Shown here piece by piece: positions 8,232 through 14,807 of a stretch of 52,382 nucleotides of DNA (positions within the stretch are counted from its first letter, which is position 1; each line of letters starts with the position of its first letter). The position numbers and the translations under genes are program-made. The DNA comes from a virus: positions 1-52,382 of the IMG/VR virus record IMGVR_UViG_3300034175_000204; one strand, 5' to 3'. The notes beneath the pieces are model-generated. The model saw only the letters and a program-made list of their open reading frames with translations, had not been told where the DNA came from and made no database searches.

Positions 8232-8590
8232 GCCGCCGCGGCGTCCGGAACACAGGCGCTGCAGAGATCGGGCTCAGCCCAGGAGCAGCCGCTCGGGCAT
8301 GCTCGATCGTCGGTGCACCCACAGGTCCGGCAGATCTGCGGCACATCGGCCGGCCGATGGGCGTGCGCCTCGACAAGCTGGCCGAGGACGTCGAGGTCGA
8401 TCGAGATCGCGACGGCGAACACCAGCGCCATCGCCAGCGACACGGGCAGGATATCGGCCTCTATGGTCCTGATCAGCTCTGCGCGGGCGATGTGCTTGTC
8501 GGCTGGAACGCTGCCGATCATCAGCGCGAGGTCGTCGATCGAGAGGTCATCGGCCTGGCGGCGGAGGCGCAGATAGGTCCCGGGCGTCAC
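8228..8590 (-). CDS. Unknown protein with C-terminal Cys-rich zinc module (120 aa)
   Basis: The N-terminus (MTPGTYLRLRRQADDLSIDD) resembles a XRE-type helix start. The middle is hydrophobic. The C-terminus carries CRTCGCTDDRACPSGC followed by CSAC, a cysteine-rich module I recognise from phage proteins of related bacteria where it is usually written CRxCGCTDDxACxGGCxW. Probably zinc-binding. Start ATG/GTG and stop overlap both neighbours by 4 bp. Confidence 0.7.
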   Translation of the reverse strand: MTPGTYLRLRRQADDLSIDDLALMIGSVPADKHIARAELIRTIEADILPVSLAMALVFAVAISIDLDVLGQLVEAHAHRPADVPQICRTCGCTDDRACPSGCSWAEPDLCSACVPDAAAA

Positions 8591-8832
8591 AGCGCGATTC
8601 CGCGGGGTTCGGCCGCACCGGCCGGCGCCGGCGCATCGACGCGGTGTTGCAGCGCGGCGGCCAGCAGCTGCTCGGCCCCGCGGATCATGGCGCGCGCGCG
8701 GCCGATCTGCACGGCGGCGCTGATCGAGGGCGCCGCCTCCTGTACCGCCTTCAGCGGCTGGTCCGCGTCGCGCAGCTGGGCGCGGGCGGCGTTGAGATCG
8801 TCACGGTTGGACATCGGCGGGTTTCCGGGCAC
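8587..8832 (-). CDS. Small helical unknown (81 aa)
   Basis: Short helical protein (MSNRDDLNAARAQLRDADQP...), probably starting at 8814 or 8832. No RBS clearly decides. Its stop overlaps the next gene by 4 bp. It resembles the many helical accessory peptides of phage early operons; no function assigned. Confidence 0.55.
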   Translation of the reverse strand: MPGNPPMSNRDDLNAARAQLRDADQPLKAVQEAAPSISAAVQIGRARAMIRGAEQLLAAALQHRVDAPAPAGAAEPRGIAL

Positions 8833-8916
8833 GCAAGGAGCCGTCTCCGCCGAACGAGGATCGGCAAAGCGGGCAGGGTGGTGAGGGTGTCGGGTCGGTG
8901 GCGTCCCGCCTGGGCG

Positions 8917-9384
8917 TCAGGGCGGGGGCTTGGGCGGCGGACCCTCCGCGAGCAGCGGCAGCGCTGCTTTCATCTCGAGGATCGCGTCTTCGACCTCGTG
9001 GCGCGCGGTGGCGCGATCGGCGGCGGTGGCGCCGGGCAGGATGGCGCGGACAAGCGCGCGTTCGGCTTCGGCGGCTTCCTTGATGACCGAGCAGGTCTGT
9101 TCGGCGAGCGCGAGCTGGTCACCGAAGGCGGCGGCCTGGGCATGGTCGACCAGCAGCGTGAAGGTCTCCAGCATCGGCCGGGCACCGCCGCCGCCGGCGA
9201 GGTAGGCGAGGTCGAGCGCCACCGCCGCGGTGACGGTGCACTGTCGGCCGGTGTCGGGATCGCTCCAGTCGCGAACGGTGCGTTCGGCCTGACCGGTTGC
9301 GGCGGCCATCGCGGGCCAGCCGATCTGGCCGGCGATCCGCGACAGCGCGTTGTCGAAGGTGACGGGGGCGCGGACCTTGGTCAT
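8917..9384 (-). CDS. CII-like phage regulatory protein candidate (155 aa)
   Basis: The N-terminal 60 residues have the outline of a CII-type HTH: NALSRIAGQIGWPAMAAATG then RTVRDWSDPDTGRQCTVTAA, followed by a long helical domain with a Pro-rich tail. Phage CII-like proteins of this size act as establishment or early regulators. It is the first gene of the run of small early genes, separated from the cro end by an oppositely oriented gene. Assignment is by pattern only. Confidence 0.6.
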   Translation of the reverse strand: MTKVRAPVTFDNALSRIAGQIGWPAMAAATGQAERTVRDWSDPDTGRQCTVTAAVALDLAYLAGGGGARPMLETFTLLVDHAQAAAFGDQLALAEQTCSVIKEAAEAERALVRAILPGATAADRATARHEVEDAILEMKAALPLLAEGPPPKPPP

Positions 9385-9592
9385 CGCGCGGCGCTCCCCG
9401 CAAAACGCGGCGCCGACCGCAAACGACGATCGGCGCCAGGCGCGTTACCATCGAGGGAGTGGCAGACGATTGGGGACACGCACGACGTCCGGGGTTCGTG
9501 GTCGGGCGACGTGCGGGCTCCGGCCGGTCTGCCAGCGGCCGAAGGGGAATGGGATGGGCGGGGCCGGGTGTGGGAGCCTTTGGGGGAGCGGC

Positions 9593-9620
9593 TTGTGGCC
9601 GCTCCCCGTCCGGCTACAGT
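9593..9620 (+). promoter_or_regulatory. Candidate promoter for the 102-aa gene
   Basis: TTGTGG (9593-9598), 16-bp spacer, TACAGT (9615-9620), with the ATG 30 bases further on and a GAGAGG Shine-Dalgarno before it. A fair match to a sigma-70 promoter. The rest of 9385-9592 shows nothing else I can name. Confidence 0.45.
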
Positions 9621-9650
9621 CGGCGTGCAACCAACGACTGGAGAGGATGA

Positions 9651-9959
9651 ATGGAAGACAGGGATTGGGCGCGCATTGCCGGCGCGCTCACTGCGCAGAC
9701 GCTGTTGGTCGAGCATCTTTACCGACTTTACGCCCTGCAGAACCCCGCGCCGGACGGGTGGAAGGGGCTGGGCGCCGTACAGATGGCGCTCCTCGATGAG
9801 CAGGCGCCGCTCTACGATGAGGACATGCCGCCGGAGGCCCGGTTCGCGATCAGCCAGCATGCGCTTGCTCATCTGGAGCAATTCTGGGCTCGGATGGGCC
9901 GTGCTCCCGCTCTTCCTCCGCAGCAGGACCTCGGACAGATTCCAAGAACCAGTTCATAG
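9651..9959 (+). CDS. Unknown protein transcribed against the early operon (102 aa)
   Basis: A 102-aa protein (MEDRDWARIAGALTAQTLLV...) with a good Shine-Dalgarno (GAGAGG) and a plausible promoter upstream. It is helical, with no recognised domain. It runs rightward inside the leftward early operon and its 3' end overlaps a small leftward gene tail to tail by about 110 bp, so its expression is probably lysogeny-linked or antagonistic to early transcription. Confidence 0.65.
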   Translation: MEDRDWARIAGALTAQTLLVEHLYRLYALQNPAPDGWKGLGAVQMALLDEQAPLYDEDMPPEARFAISQHALAHLEQFWARMGRAPALPPQQDLGQIPRTSS

Positions 9960-10041
9960 TCGCGGTCGAGTGGGCAACGCGCTCTTCGACGATGATCTCG
10001 CGGATGCGAGCCTCTTGCTCGACGGTGAACCCTGCGCTCAT
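9850..10041 (-). CDS. Small protein coupled to cro-like gene (63 aa)
   Basis: ATG at 10041 overlaps the cro-like stop (ATGA). The protein begins MSAGFTVEQEARIREIIVEE, an amphipathic helix, and ends in a charged, disordered tail. The reading overlaps the 3' third of the opposite-strand gene at 9651-9959, so one of the two may be less used in its overlapping part. No family recognised. Confidence 0.45.
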   Translation of the reverse strand: MSAGFTVEQEARIREIIVEERVAHSTATMNWFLESVRGPAAEEEREHGPSEPRIAPDEQAHAG

Positions 10042-10295
10042 CGCACCGGGTCCATCGCGGGCTCGGCGGGCCGGTCGAGGTCGCGGGGGTACAGGTCGGG
10101 GCGGAGGTCGTGGCGCGAGATGCCAGTCGCTGCTTCGGCTTTGAGGACGTGCTCTGCAGGAAGTGGCTTGCAGTCCCGAAGCCACTTGAAGACGGCTTGC
10201 TGCGTCACGCCAATCAATCGGCCGAAAGCGGATTGCGAGCCGACAGCCGCAACCGCCTCTCTCAGCACCTGATTCGGGGAACGAGCCGTCTCCAT
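10038..10295 (-). CDS. Cro/YdaS-like repressor
   Basis: An 85-aa DNA-binding protein starting METARSPNQVLREAVAAVG. The HTH is QSAFGRLIGVTQQAVFKWL with a following ...LPAEHVLKAEAATGI, the Cro/YdaS pattern. It is divergent from the CI-like gene and heads the leftward early operon, so it should act as Cro. The frame is open to 10331, but the ATG at 10295 fits the promoter better: a start site near 10297 would leave almost no leader. Confidence 0.85.
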   Translation of the reverse strand: METARSPNQVLREAVAAVGSQSAFGRLIGVTQQAVFKWLRDCKPLPAEHVLKAEAATGISRHDLRPDLYPRDLDRPAEPAMDPVR

Positions 10296-10303
10296 ACAAC
10301 CAA

Positions 10304-10331
10304 CGTACAACCGCTGTTGTGGACTGGTCAA
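10304..10331 (-). promoter_or_regulatory. Leftward early promoter (cro)
   Basis: On the minus strand, -35 TTGACC (10331-10326), 16-bp spacer, -10 TGTACG (10309-10304). Transcription would begin a few bases before the cro ATG at 10295. The inverted repeat at 10307-10320 sits between the -35 and -10, so repressor binding there would block this promoter directly. Confidence 0.55.
10307..10320. promoter_or_regulatory. Repressor operator, site 1
   Basis: Inverted repeat ACAAC-N4-GTTGT. It occurs in the divergent cI-cro intergenic region over the leftward promoter, the position expected for a CI/Cro operator. Confidence 0.6.
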
Positions 10332-10354
10332 GTCGGAAATGGTGGTCGCAATCT

Positions 10355-10365
10355 ACAACCGTTGT
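10355..10365. promoter_or_regulatory. Repressor operator, site 2
   Basis: The same half-sites as site 1, ACAAC and GTTGT, but separated by one base instead of four. It lies 15 bp before the CI-like start codon, where binding could autoregulate cI. The different spacing may mean a different protein or a weaker site. Confidence 0.5.
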
Positions 10366-10379
10366 TTTAGCTAGTCGTT

Positions 10380-10868
10380 GTGCTCGACGCCGAACGCCTC
10401 CGCGCCCGCATGGCCGAACTGCGCATCTCGCAGTCGGAGTTGGCTCGTCGCATCGGTGTCAGTCAGCAAACGATCGCGCGCCTGGTTTCTGGCAACACCT
10501 ACGGGTCAAAACATCTACACCGAATTGCCCGAGAACTCCTGACTACCCCTGCCTACCTCGTCGGAGAAACTGACGATCCAGACGAGAACGCGCCGCTGCC
10601 TCCGCGGGCTTACCCTACGCTCCACCACGTCATGATGCCGGTCGCGCTGCCGAGCGAAAATGCGCTTTCTCGAATGTTCGAGGGGATGCTGGAGACGGTT
10701 GATCGGGAGGTTCCTCAGGCCGAACTCGCGCGTGAGCTCGCTCAGCTGCTGCCCACCGCGCTGCTGCAGCTTCGAGGGCGACTGTACGAGGTGCCCCTTG
10801 TAAAGGAGCCGTTCGAAGCAGCAGTTGCTGAAGCTCTGCCCACCGCCGATCGCGGATCGCGGCGATGA
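10380..10868 (+). CDS. CI-like phage repressor, no peptidase domain
   Basis: A 162-aa XRE-family protein. The HTH is at residues about 15-35 (RISQSELARRIGVSQQTIAR), followed by a linker with ETDDPDENAP and a helical C-terminal domain likely used for dimerisation. There is no S24 (LexA-type) peptidase domain, so induction cannot be by simple RecA-stimulated self-cleavage. GTG start with almost no leader. It faces the Cro-like gene across the operator region. Probably the lysogeny repressor. Confidence 0.8.
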   Translation: MLDAERLRARMAELRISQSELARRIGVSQQTIARLVSGNTYGSKHLHRIARELLTTPAYLVGETDDPDENAPLPPRAYPTLHHVMMPVALPSENALSRMFEGMLETVDREVPQAELARELAQLLPTALLQLRGRLYEVPLVKEPFEAAVAEALPTADRGSRR

Positions 10869-11003
10869 CGGCGCACTTCACTTCACACGCTGCGCAACCC
10901 TGGCCGCAGCCAGGCGTCGCGCGAAACACCAGTTCGCTCACGCCGACTCGGGCCTCCCGTTCTCTATGTGTTCTTATCAGGGTCTTGGCGGAGTAGCGAG
11001 TCG

Positions 11004-11543
11004 ATGAGGATTTGGGGCTACGTATTGGTGATCGTCGGGGCGGCGATTGCAGCCTGGGCGACGACGATCGAAACCTCCGTGCATAGGGAGGCGGCTTTTC
11101 AGTTCGGGTCGTATCAGCCGTCGTCAGACACTCTCAACATAGGGCTCCTACAGAACCAGACGCTCGCCTTCCACGCAGGCCTAGCAATGTTTGTCGCCGG
11201 GGCTGTGCTCGCGGGGGCCGGGCAGATTAATGACACGCTCCGACACACGCGAAGTCATCGCAGCACCGCAGGCGACGATCAGGGCGGTGTCAAATTCGAG
11301 GGTGACCCGGAGCTGCTTGCCGCGCGGGAGGTGGGTGCAGCGGCAAGAGCGGAAGGCGTCTCACTAAAGGCGGTGGCTGTCGCGCTTGCTGTCGGCCTGC
11401 TCTTCGTGTTCGCCGTGGTACAGTACGCGCCGCGGGGCGCCATCGACAACGCGAATGCCGATGCTCTTGCGGACAACCTTGAGATGCAGGCTGACAACTT
11501 AGAGGCAGCCGCCGAAGCAGCGGAGGAGGCCGCACGCCGATGA
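11004..11543 (+). CDS. Three-pass membrane protein (179 aa)
   Basis: Start taken at the ATG at 11004 because the hydrophobic signal-like segment follows at once (MRIWGYVLVIVGAAIAAWA). Further hydrophobic segments lie near residues 60-80 (AGLAMFVAGAVLAGAG) and 125-145 (VAVALAVGLLFVFAVV). The C-terminal tail is acidic and helical (NADALADNLEMQADNLEAAA). Being next to the repressor, it could be a superinfection-exclusion protein, but the sequence alone does not show that. Confidence 0.65.
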   Translation: MRIWGYVLVIVGAAIAAWATTIETSVHREAAFQFGSYQPSSDTLNIGLLQNQTLAFHAGLAMFVAGAVLAGAGQINDTLRHTRSHRSTAGDDQGGVKFEGDPELLAAREVGAAARAEGVSLKAVAVALAVGLLFVFAVVQYAPRGAIDNANADALADNLEMQADNLEAAAEAAEEAARR

Positions 11544-11722
11544 TCTCCGACCGCGAGCTCTGGGCGTGCGCGGCCACGATCGAACGCCAGCACGGCGATC
11601 GTGCGCCGCTGATCGTTGCGGAGCGGATTGGCGCGCTGGCGCTGGCGGGCGATGCGGAAGGAGTGAGCGCCTGGCGCGCGATCGCGGTCAGGCTCGACCA
11701 GCTGCGCAGGCCAACGAGATGA
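11540..11722 (+). CDS. DUF6961-like small protein (60 aa)
   Basis: MISDRELWACAATIERQHGD is the signature of small sphingomonad proteins I know as DUF6961: ISDRELWACA, an R/H-rich middle, then ...W..I...L. The function of the family is unknown. Starts in an ATGA overlap with the membrane protein and ends overlapping the next start. Confidence 0.65.
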   Translation: MISDRELWACAATIERQHGDRAPLIVAERIGALALAGDAEGVSAWRAIAVRLDQLRRPTR

Positions 11723-11901
11723 TGAGGGACGACGACACCGTCCGCGCGGCGGCGGCCGCGATCGTCGCTACGCTCGACGCGCAGCTGGGCGACCTCGACG
11801 CGCAGGCGATCGTGCTGACCCGCGACGAGGCGCTGCTGGCGCTCGGCCTGGTCGGCAGCCTGCCGGGGTTGATCGCGCGCGATCAAGCGCGTGGCGGATG
11901 A
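11719..11901 (+). CDS. Small unknown protein (60 aa)
   Basis: Starts at an ATGATG where the upstream TGA overlaps. The protein is short and helical (DDDTVRAAAAAIVATLDAQL) and ends with LTRDEALLALGLVGSLPGL. A degraded copy of its C-terminal coding sequence is found at 12,860-12,925. No domain recognised. Confidence 0.55.
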   Translation: MMRDDDTVRAAAAAIVATLDAQLGDLDAQAIVLTRDEALLALGLVGSLPGLIARDQARGG

Positions 11902-11957
11902 GCAATCCGCGCGACGCCGCGGCAGCCGATCGTGCCAACCGTAGGGGGACGATCTGA
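11898..11957 (+). CDS. 19-codon coupling ORF before HEPN gene
   Basis: ATG at 11898 overlaps the previous stop (ATGA). The frame reads MSNPRDAAAADRANRRGTI and stops at TGA 11955-11957, whose first two bases are the last two of CTG 11954-11956. This gives a CTGA overlap equivalent to the ATGA and GTGA overlaps elsewhere in the phage. It probably delivers ribosomes to the CTG start of the next gene; whether the peptide matters is unknown. Confidence 0.45.
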   Translation: MSNPRDAAAADRANRRGTI

Positions 11958-12379
11958 ACCCCAGTTCGGTTGCGGAATGGCTCCTTGTAGCCGATCGCCA
12001 CAGGATATCCGCGCTTCAGCTGCTGGCTGCGGGAAGCACCGACAGAGCTTGGTTCGACGCCGGCGTGGCAGTGGAGTGCACGCTAAAGGCTGCGATCATG
12101 AAGGTCGAGCGACTGAACCGCTGGCCCGACCGGGACCAGCGGAAGGAACTATATACGCATAACCTGGCGTGGCTGCTGCGACACCTGAACGTGGACGTGC
12201 TGCAGCTGGGATCAGACGCGATTTGCGCGCCGCTCAACGTGGTATTACTCTGGCGACGCGCGGAAGGATACAACCCGGCCGCGATGCCGGCGAGAGTCGC
12301 GCGCGACATGTGCGACGCTGCTCTTGGTGAGGACGGAGTTAACCGATGGATCGAGAATCGCTTCCAGCTGGTTCGATAG
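11954..12379 (+). CDS. HEPN-domain protein with probable CTG start (141 aa)
   Basis: The first canonical start in this frame is a GTG at 12065, but the HEPN-type first helix lies upstream (SSVAEWLLVADRHRISALQL) and leads to AWFDAGVAVECTLKAAIMKV, the usual HEPN second-helix pattern. The CTG at 11954 has a GGGGG purine run 4-9 bases before it and overlaps the stop of a 19-codon ORF. The sequence RKELYTHNLAWLL gives an R-x5-H spacing (R63, H69) like the HEPN RNase motif, although the same His belongs to the general HEPN HxL motif. HEPN proteins often act as RNases or as antitoxin-coupled toxins in defence. No MNT partner is seen. Confidence 0.65.
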   Translation: MNPSSVAEWLLVADRHRISALQLLAAGSTDRAWFDAGVAVECTLKAAIMKVERLNRWPDRDQRKELYTHNLAWLLRHLNVDVLQLGSDAICAPLNVVLLWRRAEGYNPAAMPARVARDMCDAALGEDGVNRWIENRFQLVR

Positions 12380-12837
12380 AGGCCGGCGAGGCCTTCGACA
12401 AAGCGCTGATCGCGCTTGGGCTGCGCGCGGACGGCCTCCTTTGGGCCTGGGATCATACGATCGGACATTTCGTGCTGGTGCTCGTCACGGAGCATTTCGA
12501 TCACGCCGGCCCGCTTGCAATCCAGCGGACGCTCTTCGCGGCTTATGACGCGTCGGCTACGCCAAAGGAGATCTCGCCGTTCGTCGTGCGTCTTCACAGC
12601 CCCAAGCAAACGGTGGTGGGCGCCATGATGATGGGACAATTGCTGACGGAGGATGAGGTGCCAATTCCTGATGCTGAATTCAGGGCGAACACCGCAGACC
12701 TCACTTACAACAGCGCCTGGGTCTATCGCTGGCCCGGTTACAACGGCGCGAAGTCCGGGTGGACACGGCGGGAACCGACGGCGCGCAACCGTGAGTGGCG
12801 CAGGTTCGCGAGCAACGTCGATCGACTAGCGGCCTGA
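12346..12837 (+). CDS. Unknown partner of HEPN protein (163 aa)
   Basis: A 163-aa protein beginning MDRESLPAGSIEAGEAFDKA and overlapping the HEPN gene by 34 bp. It contains a beta-rich middle (GHFVLVLVTEHFDHAGPLAI) and a C-terminal segment with VYRWPGYNGAKSGW and basic residues. No family recognised. Tight overlap suggests the pair is made together; a toxin-antitoxin or exclusion role is inference. Confidence 0.65.
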   Translation: MDRESLPAGSIEAGEAFDKALIALGLRADGLLWAWDHTIGHFVLVLVTEHFDHAGPLAIQRTLFAAYDASATPKEISPFVVRLHSPKQTVVGAMMMGQLLTEDEVPIPDAEFRANTADLTYNSAWVYRWPGYNGAKSGWTRREPTARNREWRRFASNVDRLAA

Positions 12838-12859
12838 CGCCGGTGTCTGCAGCGACGAC

Positions 12860-12925
12860 CGTGCTTACCGGCAACGAAGCGCTGCTGGCGCTCAGCCTGG
12901 TAGGCATCCTGCCGGGTTGATCGAA
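12860..12925 (+). pseudogene. Degraded copy of the end of the 60-aa gene
   Basis: About 60 bases here align with 11,811-11,878 at roughly 53 of 60 positions by eye, with a single-base deletion near the end that breaks the frame. It looks like a remnant of a duplication or of a former neighbour's related gene. The rest of 12,838-13,048 shows no gene. Confidence 0.6.
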
Positions 12926-13048
12926 GCCGGCGGGATGGACCGCGGCGGGACAATGCCGGTGATCCAAGAGGCTTGACTCCTCGCTGTCTGCCGGGCTTTC
13001 TGAGTGCCTTCGGCCGGGGGACGGGCGAAGCAATTGGGGGTCGATATC

Positions 13049-13696
13049 ATGAAGAGAATTCTCACCGCCACGGCGGCCGTCGTGCTGTGTGCATCCGCAG
13101 CGCAGGCTCAGGTTGCGCCGGTTCCACCTGTCGCACCCGCGGCATCCGCGGCATCGCCGGCCGCGGTCCTGCGGACTGGCACCAAGGTGCCGCTGAAGCT
13201 GTCGGAAGAGCTGACGACCAAGGGCAAGAAGCTGCGGGTCGGCCAGCGATTTCAGCTCGAGGTCGCCGAAGCGGTCTTCGTCGACGGGCAGATGGTCATC
13301 CCGGTCGGATCGCCTGCGGTCGGCGAAATCACCGAGGTTCGCAATAAGGGCATGTGGGGCAAGTCGGGTCACCTGACCGCTCAGGTGCTGTACGCCACCG
13401 TCAACGGCCGCCAGATCAGGCTGAACGCGACGTTCGACGACAAGGGGGTTACCGGCACCGCCGGGGTGATCGGCGCGATCGCGCTGGTGCCGATCGCCGG
13501 GTTCTTCATGACGGGCACGTCGGCGGTTGTGCCATTGGGGGCGCCGGTGACCGCCTTTGTCGGCGAGGACGTGACGTTGAGCTTTGCGGCGCCGGCGCCG
13601 ATGGTGGTGACGCCGACGCCGGTCGAGGTCCCGGTGGCGGCGCCGATCGCCGCGCCCGTGCAGGCGAAGATGACGACGGCTGTCGCGACCAAGTGA
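13049..13696 (+). CDS. Exported beta-rich protein (215 aa)
   Basis: ATG at 13049 follows a GGGGG Shine-Dalgarno and opens a signal peptide (MKRILTATAAVVLCASAAQA, cleavage after AQA). The mature part has a Pro/Ala-rich linker, then GTKVPLKLSEELTTKGKKLR and beta-strand-rich segments including VPVGSPAVGEITEV-like repeats, and a hydrophobic segment near 155-175. Similar exported proteins occur in sphingomonad chromosomes. Probably periplasmic or outer-membrane associated; possible lysogenic-conversion cargo. Confidence 0.7.
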   Translation: MKRILTATAAVVLCASAAQAQVAPVPPVAPAASAASPAAVLRTGTKVPLKLSEELTTKGKKLRVGQRFQLEVAEAVFVDGQMVIPVGSPAVGEITEVRNKGMWGKSGHLTAQVLYATVNGRQIRLNATFDDKGVTGTAGVIGAIALVPIAGFFMTGTSAVVPLGAPVTAFVGEDVTLSFAAPAPMVVTPTPVEVPVAAPIAAPVQAKMTTAVATK

Positions 13697-13854
13697 GCGA
13701 GCCGGCGCAGCGGCGAGGCGGCAGCCGTTCGCCGCTGCGCCCCGATCGCCAGGTGACGTTCCGGCTTGGCTGGGTGCATGTCGAGGCGGCCGCGCTGGGG
13801 CTGGCGATGCTCGCGTCGGCGATCGTCGCGGTCATGGGCTGGCTCGATGTGTAA
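13693..13854 (+). CDS. Tiny single-pass membrane protein (53 aa)
   Basis: GTG start overlaps the upstream stop (GTGA). A basic N-terminus is followed by one hydrophobic helix (AALGLAMLASAIVAVMGW) at the C-terminus, and the stop overlaps the SRAP start by 8 bp. Below the usual ORF length limit. Function unknown. Confidence 0.5.
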   Translation: MSEPAQRRGGSRSPLRPDRQVTFRLGWVHVEAAALGLAMLASAIVAVMGWLDV

Positions 13855-14464
13855 CCGCGCGCGCAACCGGGCCGAGCCGGAGACGCTGTTCGCGACCTTC
13901 GGCGGCGGGTGGCTGAGCGACAAGCCGATGGACAACCGGTTCAACCCGGTCGAGCTGGTGCCGCGCGGCCGGGCCTATGTCGTTCGGCGCGAGAGCGGGG
14001 CGATCGGCGTCGACGTCATGAGCTGGGATTTGCTCGGCGGCAGCGCGGCCTATCCCATCACCAACGTGCGCGACCTGAAGCGATGGCGGCCGCGGCTGGA
14101 GAAGCCGGAGGGCCGGTGCATCATTCCGCTCACCGAGTTCTGCGAGTGGACGCCGGATAAGCACGACATCGGCGGCGGCAAGCCGATCAAGGGCGAGATG
14201 TGGTTCGACGTCGTCGACCAGGACGTGTTCGCTGTTGCGGGCGTGTGGCAGCAGCTGGGCGACAAGCGCTGGTTCGCGATGCTGACGTGCGACGCGAACC
14301 CGCTGGTCGAGCCGATCCATCCGAAAGCGATGATCACGATCCTGGCGCCGGAGGATCACGAGCGTTGGCTGACCGGGAGCTACGACGACGTCCTGGCGCT
14401 GCAGCGGCCGTATCCGGCCGAGGCGATGACGGTGCGGGGGCCGGTGTTTCCGACGCGAGAATAA
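13847..14464 (+). CDS. SRAP peptidase (SOS response-associated, YedK/HMCES family)
   Basis: A 205-aa SRAP protein. Start set at ATG 13847 so that the catalytic Cys is residue 2 (MCNRAR), as the family requires after Met removal. The active-site Glu is in EFCEW (usually FYEW) and the conserved His in PIHPKAM (usually IHxRMP). SRAP proteins crosslink to abasic sites in single-stranded DNA and protect them from cleavage. In a prophage this could protect replicating phage DNA. The last motif is diverged, so activity should be tested. Confidence 0.9.
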   Translation: MCNRARNRAEPETLFATFGGGWLSDKPMDNRFNPVELVPRGRAYVVRRESGAIGVDVMSWDLLGGSAAYPITNVRDLKRWRPRLEKPEGRCIIPLTEFCEWTPDKHDIGGGKPIKGEMWFDVVDQDVFAVAGVWQQLGDKRWFAMLTCDANPLVEPIHPKAMITILAPEDHERWLTGSYDDVLALQRPYPAEAMTVRGPVFPTRE

Positions 14465-14489
14465 TCGACCCGCACGTTCGAAATAGCGC

Positions 14490-14518
14490 TTGCAAGGACC
14501 GGAAAGCGGTCTTATACA
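14490..14518 (+). promoter_or_regulatory. Strong promoter with built-in operator
   Basis: TTGCAA (14490-14495), 17-bp spacer, TATACA (14513-14518). The spacer contains a perfect inverted repeat GACCG-GAAAG-CGGTC at 14497-14511. A dimeric repressor bound there would shut the promoter. It drives the three-gene operon 14568-15513, whose last gene is an HTH protein. Confidence 0.7.
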
Positions 14519-14525
14519 GTTCTCA

Positions 14526-14546
14526 CGGCGGGCGACGGGCCCGCCG
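14526..14546 (+). terminator. GC-rich leader hairpin
   Basis: CGGCGGGC-GACGG-GCCCGCCG, an 8-bp perfect stem just downstream of the promoter, with no T-run. It could end readthrough from the SRAP gene or act as an RNA leader element or second operator. Confidence 0.45.
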
Positions 14547-14567
14547 ACCTCCAGATGGAGACGGACG

Positions 14568-14807
14568 ATGACGCAGACCGACACCACCACCATCGACTTT
14601 AACGCCATCGACTATGCAGCGACGGCAGCGGCGATCGCGCGGTATCTGACCGGCTTGGATGCTTGGGGCCAGGAGGGGCAGACGGGATCGCTGATGCGCG
14701 GCATCTGCGCCGACGTGCTGGCTGCCAAATATGTCCTGGATGCCGACGTGATCGGCAACAGCTTCGTGGGCTGGACACGGCACCGCGGTCTCTTGGTGGC
14801 GGCGTGA
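14568..14807 (+). CDS. Small unknown, candidate anti-CRISPR (79 aa)
   Basis: A 79-aa mildly acidic protein starting MTQTDTTTIDFNAIDYAATA, the first gene after the strong promoter. No family recognised. Position before a small ORF and an Aca2/YdiL-like regulator is the arrangement used to find anti-CRISPR genes; the activity is untested and the idea rests on context. Confidence 0.6.
   Translation: MTQTDTTTIDFNAIDYAATAAAIARYLTGLDAWGQEGQTGSLMRGICADVLAAKYVLDADVIGNSFVGWTRHRGLLVAA

Noticed and set aside
10630-10941. 103-codon minus-strand frame overlapping the CI-like gene, with a CxxCxxxC-like start
   Set aside because: Antisense to a clear repressor gene, no ribosome site, no coupling to neighbours.
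12065-12379. GTG at 12065 as the start of the HEPN gene
   Set aside because: It would remove the first HEPN helix, has no Shine-Dalgarno, and ignores the CTGA overlap upstream.
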